Origin: Cupriavidus sp. WGlv3
Lineage (GTDB): Bacteria > Pseudomonadota > Gammaproteobacteria > Burkholderiales > Burkholderiaceae
NCBI RefSeq assembly: GCF_023952475.1
Contig: NZ_JALHRX010000010.1
Location: 179,874-243,873 of the forward strand
Reading direction: 5' to 3'
DNA length: 64,000 nucleotides
Shown here piece after piece: positions 60,683-64,000 of this stretch. The notes under the pieces are model-generated. The model had not been told where the DNA came from. It did not search any database and was given only the letters and a program-made list of their open reading frames with translations. A program made the translations under genes and the position numbers. Numbering within the stretch: position 1 is the first letter of the stretch; every line of letters starts with the position of its first letter.

Positions 60683-61518
60683 CCCCTGTGCTGGTATTCG
60701 ACATCGAGACCATTCCCGATGTCGCCGGCCTGCGCCGTTTGCATGACCATCCCGATGCGATGAGCGACGCCGAAGTCGCCGAGCATGCGTTCTCCGCCCG
60801 CCGCGAAAAGACCGGCAGCGATTTCCTCCCGCACTACCTGCAGCGTGTCGCCGCGATTTCCTGCGTGCTGCGGCGCACGCACCGCGACGGCTCCGCCGTG
60901 TTCCATGTCGGCTCGCTCGGCACGCTGCAGGATGGCGAGGCCACGCTGATCCAGAAGTTCTATGAACTGATCGCGCGCTACAGCCCGCAGCTGGTGTCGT
61001 GGAATGGCGGCGGCTTCGACCTGCCGGTGCTGCACTACCGCGGCCTGGTCAACGGCATCACCGCGCCGCGCTACTGGGAGATGGGCGAGGGCCGCGACGA
61101 AGACAGCCGCGACTTCAAGTGGAACAACTACATCAGCCGCTACCACATGCGGCACCTGGACCTGATGGACCTGCTGGCGATGTACCAGCCGCGCGCCAGC
61201 GCGCCGCTCGATGACCTGGCCAAGCTGTGCGGCTTTCCCGGCAAGATGGGGATGGACGGCAGCAAGGTGTGGCAGGCCTTCCAGGCCGGGCAGCTAGACG
61301 AGATCCGCGCCTATTGCGAGACCGACGTCGTCAACACCTACCTGATGTACTGCCGCTTCCAGCTGATGCGCGGCGGGCTGTCGCCGCGCGAGTTCGACGT
61401 CGAGATGGAATTCGTCCAGGAATCGCTGGCCGAACTGCCGGGCGAACAGTGGATGGAATACCTGCAGGCCTTCCGCCTGCGGCGCCTGACGCCTGAAGCC
61501 GAAGACCTCGAAGACTGA
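60679..61518 (+). CDS. Predicted 3'-5' exonuclease (PolB-type DEDDy)
   Basis: A 279-residue DnaQ-superfamily nuclease with the motifs FDIETIPD (residues 7-14), [11 protein letters not shown] and [13 protein letters not shown], the tyrosine form (DEDDy) of the proofreading exonuclease of family B polymerases but without a polymerase. All four acidic residues are present, so it should be active on single-stranded 3' ends. The ATG overlaps the rpoS stop (ATGA), so it is made together with the sigma factor and may serve DNA repair in stationary phase; that link is inference. Confidence 0.9.
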   Translation: MTPVLVFDIETIPDVAGLRRLHDHPDAMSDAEVAEHAFSARREKTGSDFLPHYLQRVAAISCVLRRTHRDGSAVFHVGSLGTLQDGEATLIQKFYELIARYSPQLVSWNGGGFDLPVLHYRGLVNGITAPRYWEMGEGRDEDSRDFKWNNYISRYHMRHLDLMDLLAMYQPRASAPLDDLAKLCGFPGKMGMDGSKVWQAFQAGQLDEIRAYCETDVVNTYLMYCRFQLMRGGLSPREFDVEMEFVQESLAELPGEQWMEYLQAFRLRRLTPEAEDLED

Positions 61519-61550
61519 CGACGGCAGCCGCCAGCCCGGCCTGGACCGGC

Positions 61551-62405
61551 CTAGAGGTCCAGCGACAGCAGGATCGGCTGGTGGTCCGAGGCATCGGTGT
61601 CGGCGTTGACCTCGCAGCGCCGGATGCGCGCGGCGAGCGGCTCGGTCACCAGCATGAAGTCACAGGCGAAGGGCGGCTCGGGCCATTGTTCCTTGTCGTG
61701 CAGCGCGCAGGTCGGGGCATGCGGCTGGCCGGGATGCGCGTGCAGCCAGGCGTCGCGCCAGGCCGGCGTGCCGTCGTCGAACGGCTCCAGCATGCGCCGA
61801 TAGGCGACATCGTCGGGTTTGCTGTTGAAATCGCCGCACAGGATGGCCTCGGCGGGCCGCGGCTCCGGCGTGAACGGGCCCGGCCACTGCTCGCTGCGGC
61901 CGGGGCGGCGCGCGTGGGCGCAAGCTTCGGCATGCCAGTCGCGCAGGGCTTCCGCCTGCGCCGTGCGCTGGGTCGCCGAATAATATTCCAGGTGGGTGCA
62001 GATCACGCGCAGCCGCGCGCTGCCGGCCTCCACCGTGGCTTCTAAGGCCACCCGCGGCATCGATGCTACCTCCGGATCCGCAGGCCAGGGCAGCGCGTGC
62101 CGGAACACCTCGCGCACCGGCAGCCGGGTGGCAATCAGGTTGCCGAACTGCTTCAGCGCGCCGGTGCGGCCACGCCGCTCGACCGCCGGCGCATAGAGCA
62201 GGTGATAGCCGGGCAGCAGCGCGGTCAGCTCCGACACCTGGTCGGCGCCGGGCTCGCCGCGCAGCTCGCCAAAGCCGCGCGTCACTTCCTGCAGGCACAG
62301 CACGTCGGCATCGGCCATGGCGCGCAGGGTCTCGACCTGCCGCGCCAGGTCGACGCGGCCGTCGGCGCCGCGGCCCCACTGGATGTTCCACGAAATCAGT
62401 TCCAT
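61551..62405 (-). CDS. Endonuclease/exonuclease/phosphatase-family protein
   Basis: A 284-residue EEP-fold hydrolase with the motifs SWNIQWG (N-terminal metal Asn), LQEVTRG (metal Glu), GDFNSKPDD and the terminal SDHQPI catalytic His. Relatives cut DNA at abasic sites or hydrolyse phospho-esters and sphingomyelin; there is no signal peptide, so a cytoplasmic nucleic-acid or phosphatase role is more likely. The ATG at 62405 has GGAGAG upstream. It is convergent with the exonuclease gene (33 nt) and divergent from rlmD. Confidence 0.88.
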   Translation of the reverse strand: MELISWNIQWGRGADGRVDLARQVETLRAMADADVLCLQEVTRGFGELRGEPGADQVSELTALLPGYHLLYAPAVERRGRTGALKQFGNLIATRLPVREVFRHALPWPADPEVASMPRVALEATVEAGSARLRVICTHLEYYSATQRTAQAEALRDWHAEACAHARRPGRSEQWPGPFTPEPRPAEAILCGDFNSKPDDVAYRRMLEPFDDGTPAWRDAWLHAHPGQPHAPTCALHDKEQWPEPPFACDFMLVTEPLAARIRRCEVNADTDASDHQPILLSLDL

Positions 62406-62462
62406 GCCTGCTCTCCGTCGTTGGCCCGGACGTACGCCAACGGTGCCGGCCCGGTCTGGCAT

Positions 62463-62468
62463 ACAATC
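62463..62468 (+). promoter_or_regulatory. Possible -10 of rlmD
   Basis: TACAAT at 62463-62468, about 35 nt before the proposed GTG start. No clear -35. Confidence 0.4.
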
Positions 62469-62503
62469 GCGCTTTCGTAAAACAATACGTCAGGTTTTAT
62501 CTG

Positions 62504-63967
62504 GTGTCCCAAGCCGTGTCCTCCCCACAAGAAACGCCGGCCGTGCCGGCTGCTGCGGCCGTCGAAGGTGCTGCCCCCGTCGCAAAGAACTCCCGTGGCC
62601 GCGGTGCCGCTCAGGGCGGTACACCCGCGGACGACCCCGTGGTGACGATCGACAGCCTCGACATGGAGGCGCGCGGCGTCGGGCGGCTGGTCAACGAGGA
62701 CGGCACGCCGGGCAAGGTGATCTTCGTCGAGGGCGCACTGCCCGGCGAGATCGTCAGCTACCGCAGCTATCGCCGCAAGCCCAGCTACGAGCAGGCGCAC
62801 CTGGGCGAAGTGCGGCAGGCCTCCGTAATGCGCGTCGAGCCGGGCTGCCAGCACTTTGGCGTCTGCGGCGGGTGCTCGATGCAGCATCTGGATTCGCGCG
62901 CGCAGTTGGCCATCAAGCAGCGCGTGCTGGAAGACAACCTGTGGCACCTGTCCAAGGTGAAGCCCGACGTGGTGTTCCGCCCGATCGCCGGCCCCGACTG
63001 GGGCTATCGCTACCGGGCGCGCTTGACGGTCCGCCACGTGGCCAAGAAGGGCGGGGTGCTGGTCGGCTTCCATGAGCGCAAGAGCAGCTATGTCGCCGAC
63101 ATGACGCGCTGCGAGATCCTGCCGCCGCATGTGTCGGCGATGCTGGTGCCGCTGCGCGAGCTGGTGATGGGGCTGTCGATCCGCGACCGCATGCCGCAGA
63201 TCGAGCTGGCCGTGGGCCAGGAGGTGACGGCGCTGGTGCTGCGCATCCTGGAGCCACTGACCGATGCCGACAAGGACCTGCTGCGCGCCTTCGCCGATGC
63301 ACACCAAGTGCAGTTCTGGCTGCAGCCGAAGGGTCCGGATACGGTCTATCCGTTCTACCCGGCCGAGGCCGAACTGGCCTACACGTTGCCCGAATTCGGC
63401 ATCCGCATGCCGTTCAAGCCGACCGACTTCACCCAGGTGAACCACCAGATCAACCGCGTGCTGATCGGGCGCGCGCTGCGCCTGCTCGATGCCCAGCCGC
63501 AGGACCGCCTGCTCGACCTGTTCTGCGGCATCGGCAACTTCACGCTGCCGCTGGCGACGCAGGGCAAGTCGGTGATGGGCATCGAAGGCAGCGAGGCGCT
63601 GACCACGCGCGCGCTCGCCAATGCGGAATACAACGGACTCGCCGCCAAGACCGAGTTCGCATGCCGCAACCTGTTCGAGGTCACCGCGGAAGACATTGCC
63701 GCGCTGGGCCGCTTCGACCGCTGGCTGGTCGATCCGCCGCGCGAAGGCGCGCTGGCGGTATGCAAGGCGCTCGGCGAGCTGGCGCAGCAGGGCAGCGACT
63801 TGCTGCCGCGGCGCATCGTCTATGTGTCGTGCAGCCCCGCCACGCTGGCGCGCGACGCCGGCCTGCTGGTGCACGAGGCGGGCTACCGCCTGAGCGGCGC
63901 CGGCGTGGTCAACATGTTCCCGCACACCTCGCACGTCGAGTCGATCGCGGTGTTCGACCGCGACTGA
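62504..63967 (+). CDS. rlmD: 23S rRNA (uracil-1939-C5)-methyltransferase RlmD
   Basis: A 487-residue SAM-dependent RNA methyltransferase. A TRAM RNA-binding domain (about 45-105) is followed by cysteines for a 4Fe-4S cluster ([10 protein letters not shown] and the later C of MTRCEILPP), the SAM site [16 protein letters not shown], and the catalytic cysteine motif [11 protein letters not shown]. The first 40 residues are alanine/proline-rich. No ATG exists near the start; GTG at 62504 (behind CAGG) or GTG at 62516 are the candidates. The length is near that of E. coli RlmD (433) plus the extra head. Confidence 0.94.
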   Translation: MSQAVSSPQETPAVPAAAAVEGAAPVAKNSRGRGAAQGGTPADDPVVTIDSLDMEARGVGRLVNEDGTPGKVIFVEGALPGEIVSYRSYRRKPSYEQAHLGEVRQASVMRVEPGCQHFGVCGGCSMQHLDSRAQLAIKQRVLEDNLWHLSKVKPDVVFRPIAGPDWGYRYRARLTVRHVAKKGGVLVGFHERKSSYVADMTRCEILPPHVSAMLVPLRELVMGLSIRDRMPQIELAVGQEVTALVLRILEPLTDADKDLLRAFADAHQVQFWLQPKGPDTVYPFYPAEAELAYTLPEFGIRMPFKPTDFTQVNHQINRVLIGRALRLLDAQPQDRLLDLFCGIGNFTLPLATQGKSVMGIEGSEALTTRALANAEYNGLAAKTEFACRNLFEVTAEDIAALGRFDRWLVDPPREGALAVCKALGELAQQGSDLLPRRIVYVSCSPATLARDAGLLVHEAGYRLSGAGVVNMFPHTSHVESIAVFDRD

Positions 63968-64000
63968 CCGCGGCGGAGTGCCCAAAAGAAAAGCCGGCCA

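Overview
This is a GC-rich (roughly two-thirds G+C) stretch of a betaproteobacterial main chromosome. It is most like Cupriavidus or a close Burkholderiales relative. The pointers are the surE-pcm-nlpD-rpoS block, a second Burkholderiales-type infA, the dnaX-ybaB-recR block next to the SRP RNA gene, TctDE-type regulators beside an Omp32-type porin, a Bug-family (TctC-like) periplasmic receptor, and -10 boxes of the TACAAT type. The genus is inferred from content; no search was run. The window is core chromosome with a few accessory transport and catabolic blocks. I see no prophage, transposase or CRISPR array.

Layout. 1-5.1 kb: the 5' end of a gene behind a PhoB-type promoter, sixA, infA, a small membrane protein, a membrane-anchored DnaQ-fold protein with substituted catalytic residues, tRNA-Pro, a diguanylate cyclase behind a structured leader, and tRNA-Arg. 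5.3-10.7 kb: a tight five-gene export operon (AI-2E-family permease, NodT-type outer membrane factor, HlyD adaptor, DUF2955 permease, two-pore-domain-type channel). 10.9-19 kb: an MFS exporter convergent with fabI, and divergent from fabI a yejABEF peptide importer. 19.2-25.6 kb: an NlpC/P60 hydrolase, a patatin-like lipoprotein, gltX behind a probable attenuator, a duplicated tRNA-Ala-Glu-Asp operon ending in a repeated tRNA-Asp 3' end, and a MATE exporter. 25.7-31 kb: an ArnT-like glycosyltransferase, rpmE2, an MtfA-like peptidase, rho and trxA, all on the minus strand. 31.4-38.3 kb: a small unknown protein and an AddB/AddA-type helicase-nuclease pair. 38.5-44.6 kb: 4.5S RNA, a B12-dependent ribonucleotide reductase, dnaX, ybaB and recR. 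44.7-55.5 kb: a catabolic and uptake island. 55.7-64 kb: a quinone oxidoreductase, surE, pcm, nlpD, rpoS, a 3'-5' exonuclease, an endonuclease/phosphatase-fold protein and rlmD.

How genes work together. In the 44.7-48 kb block a LysR regulator precedes a class III CoA-transferase and an HMG-CoA lyase-type enzyme whose start codon overlaps the transferase stop. Both enzymes keep their catalytic residues. A natural reading is activation of a 3-hydroxy-3-methyl dicarboxylate to its CoA ester followed by retro-aldol cleavage. It is surrounded by a Bug receptor, an SsuABC-like ABC importer, a TctE/TctD-like two-component system and a porin. The export operon looks like an aromatic-acid efflux system (AaeAB-like logic) with two unusual partners. 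The most noteworthy regulatory signals are a four-half-site Pho box at the left edge, a hairpin plus T-tract between promoter and start of gltX, -10 boxes placed so close to the dnaX and surE ATGs that the mRNAs may be leaderless, and a 52-bp duplication of tRNA-Asp 3' end plus terminator that looks like an attachment-site scar.
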